Source: Moniliella sp. 'wahieum'
Lineage: Eukaryota; Basidiomycota; Moniliellomycetes; Moniliellales; Moniliellaceae
NCBI GenBank assembly: GCA_003971905.1
Contig: RSEE01000017.1
Location: 496,001 to 560,000 of the forward strand
Direction of reading: 5' to 3'
Length of the DNA: 64,000 nucleotides
The translations under genes were made by a program, and so were the position numbers. The notes under the pieces were generated by a model. That model saw nothing but the letters and a program-made list of their open reading frames with translations. It was not told the origin of the DNA and made no database searches. Shown here piece by piece: positions 11,817-22,716 of the stretch (position 1 is the first letter of the stretch; each line of letters begins with the position of its first letter).

Positions 11817-12711
11817 ATGAGCGCGCGTCTCGCCCTTCCGGCTACCCGCCCACTCTCACTCAGCGTGGCACGCGTGGGCCTTGCGCGCCAAGCACCTTGC
11901 ATCGCCGCGGGTCTTGCCCGTTCCGTGGTCGTGCCTACGCTGGTGCCGGCCGGATGCGCAGGCTCACCACCTCGTCTCTGTCCTGTCTAAGGAAGAGGCC
12001 AAGACAGCCACTGAGAAGCCAGAAAAGCCCGATCCAGCATATGAAAAGGTACTGGAGGGGTACGGGCTCCCGTCGCGGGTGTACCATGGCGCTATGGCCG
12101 GTGTGCTCAAGAGGCTCAAGTCTCTCTCTTTCTTCGCTCGCCCTGGCGTCAACCATGAGCCCCATTCTGATTTTTGGTGGTGACGGACGTGAGCGTGAGT
12201 GCGTTTGGACGAAGCAGCATGGTGTTTGTGACCCTCATGGCTAGCATCGCCTCGACCGCAATGATTACTACGTTCGCCAAGCCGTACGTATCGGAGATGC
12301 GGCTGTACAAGCCGACGCCAGCCGCGGCAGCGGCCGGGAAGGAGCCGATTCTCCAGATGGACACGAACGACTACCTCCTTCGCCAGCTAACCACAACGGT
12401 GTATGACCCGTCGTGGCTAGGCCCTGGTGCCGCCAAGCCGTGGGCGAGTTGGGCCTTGGCCAAGCGGGCGGACCACGCGCCTCCATTGACAGACCACGAG
12501 CTCCTGCCCATCAAGGGAAAGCCCGCTAAGCCTGATGAGAATGAGCGTTTGGTCGCTGAGACGGTCATGACCAAATCAGGCAAGCCGTCGGTCGTGTTGG
12601 GGTGCCTTGCAACCCGCCCACAACCTGTGGAAGCTCCGCAAGGAGGGCAACCCCGTGTGGCAATACCAAGTTCACGACCACCAGCTGGGCGAAGAGTGGC
12701 AGATTCTGTAA
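11817..12711 (+). CDS. TMEM70/TMEM223-like mitochondrial inner-membrane protein
   Basis: The start at 11817 gives an Arg/Ala-rich, acid-free N terminus typical of a mitochondrial presequence. After an acidic linker comes GLPSRVYHGAMAGVLKRLK, then two hydrophobic segments (about 12120-12175 and 12215-12290), an AKPYVSEMRLY loop, a TTVYDPSW motif and a hydrophilic tail ending WQYQVHDHQLGEEWQIL. This order of a YHG motif, two adjacent membrane helices and a KPYV loop resembles the TMEM70/186/223 family of respiratory-complex assembly and translation factors. Frame steps occur near 11960-11990, in the TC-repeat near 12120-12130, at the T-run near 12170 and at the G-run 12599-12602. Family assignment is by motif impression only. 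Confidence 0.6.
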
Positions 12712-13072
12712 TGGAATTGAACTGTTACCCTTCGAAGCAACCTGTATAATGCATGGTCCCGTATGCTGTTACTTCTCACATGCCTGACGGGGAGGCGTGG
12801 GTGTTCGGGTCATCCCGGTCATCATCTCCGGCATCGCCCATGCCGTGGGCGAACAGGCTGACGGTTTTTGAAATCTTAACCTGTTGAAAAGGCGCAGCTG
12901 TTAGTGGGGCAGCGGAATGAGAGCCCCGACGGAAGACTTGCTTGATTCCGCCCTTTCAGTAGGCAAATGTGGTGAAAATAAAAAAATTCAGACTGGCAAG
13001 GCTAAGCCGTTTTCCCCTCGTCCCTCCCCTTTCCAACCCACCTTCTATCGACCCTTGTTCCTCCAGCGCAAC
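12712..13072. other. Intergenic stretch upstream of GAR1
   Basis: About 360 bases with a pyrimidine-rich leader (13015-13070) just before the GAR1 start. Nothing else recognised. Confidence 0.5.
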
Positions 13073-13748
13073 ATGTCCTTCCGTGGTGGTCGTGGTGGTT
13101 TTGGTGATCGCGGTGGTCGCGGTGGATTCCGTGGTGGCCGCGGTGGTGCTCGCCCCTTTAATGCTGGCCCGCCCGAGACGGTACAAGAGATGGGCAGCTT
13201 TGTCCATGCCGTGGAAGGGAGATGCTGTGCGCCTCCACAGACCCCAAGCATGTCCCATACTTCAATGCGCCGATCTAGTGTTTTTCATCCTAATCGCTTT
13301 TTCCAGGTCATCTGGAATCTGACCCTTCTGCCCCCACAGCTTGCAAAACAAGTCCCAGATTGGCAAGGTGGACGAGATCCTAGGTCCGATCAACGAGGTG
13401 TTCTTCACGGTCAAGATGGACGCTGGTATGGTGGCCTCCTCCTTCAAGGCCGATGACAAGGTCTACATTGGCGGAGACCGACTGCTGCCTATTGAGCGGT
13501 TCCTTCCGAAGCCCAAGGCACCCAAGGCACCCAAGAAGAAGTCGGGCGCCCAACGTGGCGGGTTGGTGGTGGTCGGGCGCGCCCCGGGGCCGTGGTGGCT
13601 TTGCCAGCCGTGGTGGTGGCCGTGGTGGCTTTGCTAGCCGCGGCGGCGGTCGGGGTGGGTTTGGTGCGCCTCGCGGTGGACGTGGGGTGGATTTGGTGGC
13701 CGGGGTGGTGGTCGCGGTGGCTTCCGTGGTGGTCGTGGGGGCTATTAA
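13073..13748 (+). CDS. GAR1: H/ACA snoRNP subunit Gar1
   Basis: Gar1 is the core protein of H/ACA ribonucleoproteins, which pseudouridylate rRNA and snRNA in the nucleolus. The protein begins [15 protein letters not shown], an RGG domain, followed by the conserved centre ([48 protein letters not shown]) and a second RGG domain (about 13590-13745) ending GGRGGY. The intron is 13278-13339 (62 bp); its donor is a weak GTGTTT, and the T-A before it plus the C after it make the expected Tyr. Without splicing the message stops at once with TAG. The frame slips near 13215 (G-run), near 13563 and 13577, and at the G-run near 13683; glycine codons in all frames make the RGG tails hard to place exactly. 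Confidence 0.92.
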
Positions 13749-15190
13749 TTGGTGTTCTGCTACGTACTCCCTGACCATCATGTTGCATCCTGGTCTCTCC
13801 CGCTGCATCGGAACCATCTCTTTGCATTCCCACACGCATGTGTCGACCACTTCAACGGACTGTGCGCCCCCTGCGAGTGCATGGGCCGCAGGGTTTGCCT
13901 ACCACCCAAAGTGATTCCTGTAGGCAAAGAAAAAAGCCTGTGGCACTCTACTTGGGTCATTACGGGGCAGTGTATTCTGCTCTCGTTGTAATCATATCCA
14001 TCCTGATTCTCATCCACGTGCAGCGGCTGTAAAAGAGGATGGGGTTTCTTGGCTGCTACGTAAGAAGTGTATCCCATTCAATCTACACAAACGCATTGTG
14101 AACGATAAGGAGATGTGTTGCGAGATGTCAGAGCGTGCCTCTCCTACCTACCCCCATACCAACCTAATGCAGGTCCTTGTAATTCAACTGAGCAGCTGGT
14201 ACCCCGGCGTTGCCTATCCGGATGAATATGTCGATGTGCAAGCTGGGCGGTCTAGCCAGGCGGAATGGTTCCCACGGGGGTGTGGAGAGTTCCTACTTCA
14301 ATTTCTGTTCCTCTCATAACATGTTGCTTCAACTCCGGTGCTAACTCTACGTATTGCCAGCTATAGCGATCGTCCAAATCACATGGAGCAGACTGGCAAT
14401 GCCGGAATGGGCAGGCGGGATCCTGTTTTAGTACAGCTCTCCAAGCTTCAGGTTGACAGGATGCATGAGATGCATTACGGTACCGACCTCGGTTACCGGT
14501 TTACCCATGCATGCGCGCGCCTACGTGGGTACGCCTGAGTGCGCCCAAAGACAAGCCAGCCAGACTATCCAGACAGACGGGCCCAGTAACCGGTGCTGTC
14601 CAAAGGCCCAAGGCCATCCATGTCCATATGGAACACCCACATGGCTTGGCTAAAACGGAGGAGACGTGGCGAAGCGTTTGACGCGCGACGCAGCTAACCC
14701 GTAACTAGTAACCCTATACCAACACCCACCTCGCCCAGGCCCAGTGTGGCATGATGCATGATGCATGATGTTCCTGATCGCCGTTCCCCGGCGAAAGGCC
14801 GCAAGGGGGCAGTGCTCGGGACTGGCCAGCTGGGACACGGCCCAGGGGCCTGGCCGCTTGTCAGCACGCGGCGGCCCACCACTCGACCGCCCTACTCCGT
14901 AAGCGCTAATAAGCGGATTTCCTTCTGCTGCACGCATGCCCCCAACACCCCACACTTCCCCCTGCCCCTCCGACCCAATCGGATCACAGTGGCTAACCTC
15001 GTGCCCTTCTGGCCACGGCCATCACCTGGGACTAGCCGCCTCCCCTCCGATCCGTCGCCGCGAGACGAGCGGGAAATACCTGCTACCATCTCCCTCCACA
15101 CACTCTTCACTTCCGTTTCCACCACCTCCTGCCCCCTCCCTCCTTTCCCAGCCCCTTCTTCCCCTGCTCACCCCCACACTCCTTCTGGAC
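13749..15190. other. Gene-free stretch
   Basis: About 1.4 kb between GAR1 and the GPI-protein gene. It contains one heptamer array (14751-14770) and a pyrimidine-rich stretch before 15190 that may be a promoter or leader. No gene recognised. Confidence 0.5.
14751..14770. repeat. Heptamer array (ATGATGC)n
   Basis: Nearly three copies of a 7-bp unit built around the palindrome ATGCAT. Intergenic. Confidence 0.85.
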
Positions 15191-16198
15191 ATGCACTTTT
15201 ACTACTGCTCTTCTCTACGTTTGCGGCGATCAGTGGACTTGCTCTGCCGGCTATCGCCGCCCAAGGTGAACATGCTCCACGTTTTGCTTTCCACCGTCGT
15301 GTGTGCTATGACGCTCATGCTCCCGGACTGGTGATGTGTTCAACGAAGGCAGCACTTGCACCGTAGTCCTTTGCTTGTTGTTGTGCCCGTCTCGTCCACT
15401 ACGCGGTGGCCATGCTGACCCGTCCGTTCCACAGGTATCTTGGGACCCCGACACGTCAGGTTCCCAAAAGTGGAAGTCGTTCACCCTGACTTACACTGGC
15501 TCCAACTTGGCGATGCAGAAGCTCACCACGTCGCTACCGGATTGGATGGCATCCTCTGGGCCTGGGAAGTACTCGGGACCTGTCCTGAGGTCAAGCCCAA
15601 CTCGGCCATCTACTTTACCAGGCTTCCATCGACGGGACCAAGAGTCCGCAGTGGACCATCGATTCGCCATTGCTGATACCAGCGTGCGACCACCCCCCCA
15701 GAACACGACAATCAGCCCACCCCAGTCACCCCGGCCGTGCCTTGGGGTTCCGGGCAGATCGTATCGACCGGTGCTGCGGGCAGCGCTGCTGGCTCCAGCT
15801 CATCGAATTCAACCGCGTCGTCGACTACTTTGCAAAGCGCTTCTTCCGTGAAGGGATCATCGTCGTCTTCATCCACCTCGACGTCCTCATCCACCTCCTC
15901 GTCCACCTCCTTGCCCGCATCCTCCTCCTCCTCTTCGGCTTCGGAGACACCTTCTTTCGACTTCCTCGACTCCTCCTCTACCGGGTCCAGGCACGGCGCC
16001 GCCACGTCGACGGCACTACAGCAAAGCGGCTCGGCTGCTACCTTGTCATCGAGCGTTGTGGCAGGGGAACCTACTTCCTCTGTCGCGTCGGGTACTACCG
16101 TTACGTCTTCGTCCTCGTCTCCTGCTGGCCACACGGGTCCAAGCTCGATGGTTGTTGTGGCTGGGGCTATTTGGGTCGCGGGAGTGATCCTGTGTTGA
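15191..16198 (+). CDS. GPI-anchored Ser-rich cell-wall protein with Kre9/Knh1-like N-terminal domain
   Basis: The ATG at 15191 is followed, after a one-base frame step, by a hydrophobic Leu/Ala signal peptide (LLLLFSTFAAISGLALPAIA). The mature part has GDVFNEGSTCTVSWDPDTSG and SFTLTYTGSNLAMQKLTTSL, the pattern of the Kre9/Knh1 N-terminal (Ser/Thr-rich GPI membrane) domain. A long Ser/Thr/Ala region follows (15780-16140), then a terminal hydrophobic segment SSMVVVAGAIWVAGVIL just before the stop, as expected for GPI attachment. Such proteins sit in the fungal wall and are linked to beta-1,6-glucan assembly. The intron is 15363-15434 (72 bp), joining STCT to VSWD. Frame steps occur near 15200, 15325, 15540, 15625, 15660 and 15725, so the exact middle sequence is uncertain. 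Confidence 0.75.
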
Positions 16199-17430
16199 GC
16201 ACAGGACAAAACCCATGACGTGCTCCGCACCTGCTCCACTTCTTTTCTTTCCCATCTGCCGTCTCTGCTCGTTACCGCCTCAGGCCTCAACCCAGCTCTG
16301 GCCTATCCAAAAGTATAACTCATAGGACCTTGAAGAGGCAAATCGACGCTTCCTGAACCCTCCCCCCCTCCCTCCACATTCTTTCTATATCTGGCTCCTC
16401 GATCCATCCTCTTTTGTTCCTACTCTACTCTACGTGTTTTTGCGTATCACTCCCAAAGAGCCGTACAGACCATTGGTCCTATACGTATCGATATCTGCGG
16501 CAGTAATATCCGGGGGCCTTACCTCGTTTCTTTTGGTTTCGCCCCAAAACCACACAACGGAGTAAGAGATGAACTGGTGTGTTGGGGGCGAGGAAGTAGT
16601 GCCCCGTTTTCTCCCCAACTTAAGAACTACGACTGCATCTCTACGGCGAGATGACCGAGAGACGATGCGGACGGGGATAACCGGCTCGGCGCGCATCAAT
16701 GTTTATCTCGAACTAAAGCGGTGAACCTCGTGATTGGGTGGTTGGTTCAAAGTCAGTCCGACCAAAACCCATATCTCCCAATGTATCCGTATAAAAGAGG
16801 AACAACAGTAGTGACTGGAGTGACCCGGAAAGACACATTGACATCCTGTCACCATTATAGAATAGGGAGTACCTCAGAGCTAATCCTATAGATATACTCA
16901 GCATTGATTGTTCTTTGAATGCCCCGCATAGCCCCCATTCTTTAGTAGTTTTCCCTATCGAACCTGCAAAAGGCGGCTTTGTTCCTTCGTTTCCCTGTCA
17001 TGCTCTCGGACTCCAAGCGGGGGGGTTCGCCCGTTTACTCGTTTCCCACGTTCACCACACTGTTAAGTTAGACGCTATATGAACCGTCGTCCTATGGCCG
17101 CCTTTGTTTCGTTGCCTGTATTTTCCAAGCCTTCACAACCCACACACATCCCGTGAAAGGCCAGAGGGGGTGTCGAAGCATGAGTTGGACGCACTACTGT
17201 ACTTACAATAGCTGTACTAGTACCAGGACACTGGCTCGGCCCATCTGCCTGCATGGGGTGCCAATTGATTAATGACCGAAAAATGTGACTGCAGACAGAA
17301 GAAAGTGGGCCCGTATATAGTAATACGAGCGCGAGGCCTCAATCTGAGGCCTATGTGAGATCTGAGATGGAACATGCATATTTCCATTCGTTTTCCCCGG
17401 GACTTGGGCCCAGGCACCACGGCTAGAAGA

Positions 17431-17450
17431 GGTGACAGGTGACAGGTGAC
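17431..17450. repeat. Heptamer array (GGTGACA)n
   Basis: Nearly three perfect copies of a 7-bp unit in intergenic DNA. Confidence 0.85.
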
Positions 17451-17704
17451 CACGTAACATACGGTGGACGGGAGAAGCCACGACCGGCGTCTACCATGGG
17501 ATCTACAGTGTCGCTCTCGTGCTCACCGTGCGGCAGTGGAAAGAAAGAGGACAAGCGCCAAAAGATCACCAGCACGGCTCCAGCTCGCCGGTCCAAGTCC
17601 CCTGTGCATACACCGATCAAAGCGCGTAGGTGGGAGGACAGAGTAGATGAGAATGCAGCCGCTTCGCCGACAGGGGAGGGAATGAAGGTGGTAGATGAGG
17701 AAGG

Positions 17705-17826
17705 GTCCGGGGGCAGGGGAGGGGGGGGAGGGAAGAGCAGAAGAACAGAACAGAAGAACAGGGTGATAGAGGAACAAAGGAACAGAGGAACAGAGGAACA
17801 GAGGACGAGAGGAACAGGAAAAGGGA
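17705..17826. repeat. Polypurine tract with 8-bp AGGAACAG repeats
   Basis: About 120 bases almost without pyrimidines on the plus strand, including several imperfect AGGAACAG units around 17768-17822. It lies directly after the stop of the minus-strand NRPS gene, so its transcript would carry a long polypyrimidine 3' end. Confidence 0.8.
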
Positions 17827-17843
17827 AACCAAGAGCAAGTAGG

Positions 17844-20800
17844 TTACTTGAGTGTGCTGCCCGATGCGGCGGAGGATGAGCCGCGGTAGAGCGGAAGGAG
17901 AGGTGCTAGGAACCCGGAACTTTTGCCCATGGGTTGGGCTAGGTTGTAGTCCGATTCGCGCTGTTGCGGCGTCGTCTTGCCCGGGGTAAGACCGGTGCTG
18001 GAACGGCGGAAGCGCATTTGCCTGGCGGGCCAACCAGCATAGACGCAGCCCGCCTCGGCAATCTCGCCTGACGCGACGAGCGTGTGTTTCGTAGAGCATC
18101 GAGTGCGGTTCCATGCTCGCGCCCGATAAAGCCGGGAGCCTGTTCGCAACGCACAGCCGTCCCCGATGGTGAGACGGTTGAGGCTAAACCTGCCGCGCGA
18201 GTTGATGTGGGCCACGACGAAGCATCGTCCAAGCTGACCTTATTGCCCATCGTGACCAACTCGGGTTCGGTTAGTTGCAAACTCGGTTTCCCCCCCGCCC
18301 AGATCGCACAATCTTCCCGATTGTCGCACCGAGCAGACGGAGGTAGAGAACGGCATACCAACTGCCCGAAATGCAGCCCACGATCCGCCCGCCAACCCGC
18401 GCCCGAGTAACCGTTGCAGCGAGAGGTGCAGTTGCCAGCGCTGGCAGTACGACGACATGTCCCAGTCGTACCGCCCCTCGCGCCGACGACCAATGATGAT
18501 CCATTTGGTCACGATGACCCAAGCAAAGGCCAACAACGCTAGCGTCGTCATGATGACAATGAAAGCAAGCGCAATGTACACATACACCAACGCTGGACGG
18601 TACCAGTGGTCCCAACAGGCCGGGCGCCTGTGCTCATAGTTCAACCGCGCGCGGTTGAGAATCACCACGGCAATTGGGGCGGGTGCAGCCCAGTAGACTG
18701 AACTGGCAGCGGCCATAAAACACATTGACCAAAACGATGAGGGGGTAGGGGAAAACAAGTAGGGCGCCTTGCGTTGGTAAACGCCCGACCAAACGGCGTC
18801 ACTGTGCTCTGGTCGGGGCGGATTTGCCAAAGCTGACTGGCTCACCTGCTTGGCCCCCATCCAGACCGATAACGCTCATAGTACCCGTTCCGGCGCGACA
18901 GAGCACCAGAGCCCATGACCGCTTGACGATCCACTGTTGTGCCAGGCAAGAGCGTCACGCGGTCCGCAATCATCGCCCCCGATGCGATGGAGATACGGTT
19001 GAAGCCAATCGAGTCGGAGGTAAACAGCTCGGAGCGCGAGCCAAACACCACATCGTCCCCTACACGGAGCAACTCTGGGTCAGGGCAGTACACGCCCGAG
19101 CCAGGCCAGTAGACCCTGCGGCCCACTTGTGCCCCCATCGCACGGTAGATGACCGAGGTCATTTCATAGTGGGTACAATGATGGCGAATCCGCGCCGTAG
19201 TTGGGGTTGGGAAAGAAGTTCCAAACACATCCATCTGCGGAACAGCGCCCATTGACTCGCATTGCGCATGGACCCTTCCTTGTTGCGCCCGAGAAGAGAC
19301 GCTTGACAAGGATACCAAGGATCATGTTGGAGAGAGGAGGCATACAGTTCCGCACGATGCGCGCGACAAAGTGCCAACCAATACGTTGTGGGTACGCAAA
19401 CCATGCAACGACACTTTGACGGAATCGGTCCGGTTGAACAAGAACGGCTGCGACAGCAGCATAAAGAGCGCAGCAAACAAGGGATGTAGCATAAGAACAT
19501 GATCCCATATTGATGGGAAGTCCAAGAAACACAATGAGGAAGATGTTGGGCTGGGGCACCTCACCCTTATTGTACGCGGCAAACCCATCTGCCGAAGGCT
19601 CCTCGTGCGAGGATGCCTGAGGTCCCCAGACCGTGCCATCGGGCAAGTAGGCACCCGGGGCAATTTGGGTAAACGTATTGACAATCGTGTGCCGTCCAAT
19701 CACCACCGGTTCAAGACGGAAGTAACCATCCCGCTCCACAGCAAATCCGCGGACCACACTACGATCGATTCGCGCGCCATCGTGGATTGTGAGCAAGTCG
19801 TACTCCGCCAACTTGGCAAACTTGTCAATCTTGACGTTGGTTCCAATGCGTGCACCAAGGAGGCGGTAGTATGCAATGCGGAGCGAGGGTGTAAGATTGA
19901 ATAACCCTTTGCCCGACATGGCCAGTGACTGGTTCACGATCCACCAACGCAGGTGGTAGTTGCACCACATGGGGTACTTGCCCGGACGATAGCGACCGAT
20001 CACGACCCATTTGAACAGGATAGCCGCAATGGGGCAGATGATCCGCGAAGTGAGACGAGCAGCAACAAGGAAGGCAAGCAAGACGCCCACCCGTTCCCAA
20101 AAGTTGTCCGAAATGTTAGGCGGAAAAGGCAAGGCCTTGCAAGATCACCGTCCATGTCCAGGCAGCCTTAAGAGGGTACATCAACATAAGAGGAAGGATC
20201 TGGACAAAAAGCACCCAGGGATGAGTTTGACTACGGGGCTGGTACCCGTGCGAATGCAGGTAATCTGGAATATCCCCATCCTGCTCGTAACCGTGGGCGG
20301 GGGAGCGAATGAAGCCATTTTTCTCGTCGGAATACCCGCTTGCCATGTATTCATCGTCATCGTCTGATCCCAGTTGTTCGTCAACCAGGCCAGCGATGCC
20401 GACAATGGTTGAATTGGTAAATACGGACGCCACTTCCAAGCTCGCTCCCGTCTCTTTCTTGATAGCATGGATCAGACGACCCAGGAGGAGAGAGTTTCCG
20501 CCCAAAAGGAAAAAGTCCGAGTCAGCGGTAATCGCACCTGAATCCATGTTGAGAAGCTTGGCAACACAGTCCCTCACGACCTGCGTAGAGTAGGACATAT
20601 CTGCTGCATTTTGCGCCCGCACCTCTTCGTTCATCGTGGCAAAGTCGAAACGGCCATCGCGAGTTCGGGCAAGGCGTTGACGGAAGACGTGCAACGGGTT
20701 GGGGACAATGTATCCATCCAGTACCCCAGCCAAGGCGCCATCAATATCAGCAGCATCGTACTCGGCATCTTCGTCAATGTGGAGGAAGGCTTCCGGTGCT

Positions 20801-22716
20801 CCGTCCGGCCGCATCTGCACGGCCACCTCTTGTACCCCAGGGATGCGAGCGCAGGCCCGCTCGATCGAGCTCAGGTCTATCCGCACCTTACGGCACGGGA
20901 TGGGAGTGCTGAGCGGGGCATTTTTGTCAGGCGCCCTGGCTTCAAAGTGGCGATCCAGCAGAGGAGTGTCGTCAGCGAGAGGCTGGATACCAAGGCGCTG
21001 GCCGAGCTTGATGCGAAGTGGTTTTCCGGCCTGGTTCTTGGGCAGTTCGTCCATGTAGACAATAGCGAACGGCCACTTCGAGGGGTGCAGTACATTGCGC
21101 AGCGTATTCTGTAGCTCCATCAACCCAATCCTTGGTTGGTTGGGCTGGGGCACTACCACTACACCAATTGTCTCTTGCAGAACTTCATGATCGATCGAAA
21201 AAGCAAGAGTTGCCTTGACACGTTCGCGCACATTGGCCGTGATGGCCTCCTCGATCTCAAAGGGGGAGATGACCTCACCACCCTTGTTGATGATTTCTTT
21301 TGACCTCGACGTCACGTAAAGGAAACCGTCGGCGTCCATGTGGCCTACATCGCCCGAGTCGAACCAACCAGCACGGGTAAAGCAAGATGTGTCCAGCTTC
21401 CCGGGCGCCACTTCGTATCCGTCAAACGTTGGCAGACCTCGAACACAATCGCACCATCAACACCAACAGGTACTGGTTTCTCCAATGTGCGAGGGTCCCG
21501 AATCGACAAGTCCGGACCGCAGGCTACCGGAGCACCCAGGACGCTCCAGCTGGTAGGTAACGGGCGGGGAAGCGATGGGCATACACTCGGTCATCCCATA
21601 CGAGGGAAGGATGGCACAGCGAAACGTGTCACGCATCTGCATCGCGAGCGTAGGGAGAAGACCACCAGCAGCGTTGCAAATCATCTTGATCTTAATGTCA
21701 CGCGCGACATTGATCTCCGGCTTGGAAGCAAGGATGGCTTGGTGCATTGTTGGCGCAGCGTAGTACCAAGTCGCGCCGAGGTTGCGTACCAACGTCCACC
21801 ATGTGGTGGCATCAAAGCCGGCACACATGATGGCACTGCCGCACGAAAAGAGGGGGGCCCACAGATTGCGGATAATGCCACCCACGTGGAATAGAGGCAT
21901 CATGTTCACTGGAGCAAAGGAAGGTCAGCGGACAATGTACACCAAAGGGATACGTCACCATGATGAACATACTATTGACCGATTCGGGTTTGAGCTGCCA
22001 CGAGTCCACAACACAGCAAGTGCCAACGATCAGGTGGCGCATGTGTAGGGGACGACCTTTTTGGTGCCAGACGTTCCTGACGTGTGAAGGACAAGGGCCG
22101 TGTCTTGGAGCTCATTGGGACGTGGTCGAGGCTGATTGCGCGTCGAAGGTGGGGCGCAGATGTCGTCGCCGTCGAGCACGGCCAGGTCAAAGAGACCGGC
22201 CGGACCGGTGAGGCGCATGTCGACAAAAATGACCTCGAGCCCATCGCGGGCATAGCAGGACCAAAGGTCGAGGCGCTCAATGGCGTCGCGGGTGGTGACG
22301 ATGGCGCGGGCGCGGAGACGACGAGCATCTTCGCGCAGCTCCTCGGACGTGCAGGCGGCATTGACGGGAGCGGCGGTATAGTAGGCGGAGATGGCCATGA
22401 GGGCCACTGCATTTTCGGGGCCGGTGGGCAGGGCAACCATGACGCGGTCGTTGCGTTGCAGGGGACGGGCGCGGGAGGAGACGGGAAGACGGAAGGCGGA
22501 GATGAGGGAGCGGAGCATGTTGTGGTCGAGGGGGGCGGTGGTGGAGGTCGGGGGACCAGAGGGCGGGGCGTGGGCTGGTGCAGAGACAGTCGAGGAGGGT
22601 GGTGATGCGGCCGCTGTCGGTAACGTGAGCTGCGACATGGGCGCCGAGGGGGTGGTGGCGGGGCGGGGGGGCAGGCGCCCCAGGATGGAGAGCGGGTATG
22701 CGCCCGAGGACGCCAT
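17844..22716 (-). CDS. Pls/PosA-like single-module NRPS: adenylation, carrier, membrane and left-handed beta-helix domains
   Basis: This roughly 1,600-residue protein has an N-terminal adenylation domain: HTSGTSGTKK (about 22050-22080), NMMPLFHVGGIIRN, SYGMTECMPI, GWFDSGDVGHMDADGFLYV, RSKEIINKGGEVISPFEIE and NQAGKPLRIKL. A carrier domain follows with DSDFFLLGGNSLLLG (about 20485-20525; Ser is the phosphopantetheine site). The rest has repeated hydrophobic segments (about 20120-20210, 19990-20090, 19370-19510, 18520-18720) alternating with hexapeptide-type stretches such as IGRHTIVNTFTQIAPGAYLP, GAQVGRRVYWPGSGVY and LRLLGATIGKDCAIW. This A-T-membrane-LbH order is that of the Pls/PosA family (TIGR02353 terminal domain), which includes epsilon-poly-lysine synthetase. 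No condensation or thioesterase domain is seen. Intron 21972-21909 (64 bp, GTATGT). About a dozen one-base frame steps occur. The amino acid activated cannot be read with confidence. Confidence 0.85.

Larger units (their letters stand above)
16199..17843. other. Gene-free stretch between convergent genes
   Basis: About 1.6 kb. It contains a heptamer array (17431-17450), and near the end a polypurine tract that would be 3' untranslated for the gene on the minus strand. No conserved coding sequence seen. Confidence 0.5.

Noticed and set aside
11881-12183. Independent small gene inside the TMEM70-like locus
   Set aside because: Its sequence is the in-register first half of the same protein before a frame step.
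17844-22716. A complete secondary-metabolite gene cluster around the NRPS-like gene
   Set aside because: Neighbours are housekeeping or wall genes; no tailoring enzyme, dedicated regulator or exporter is adjacent.
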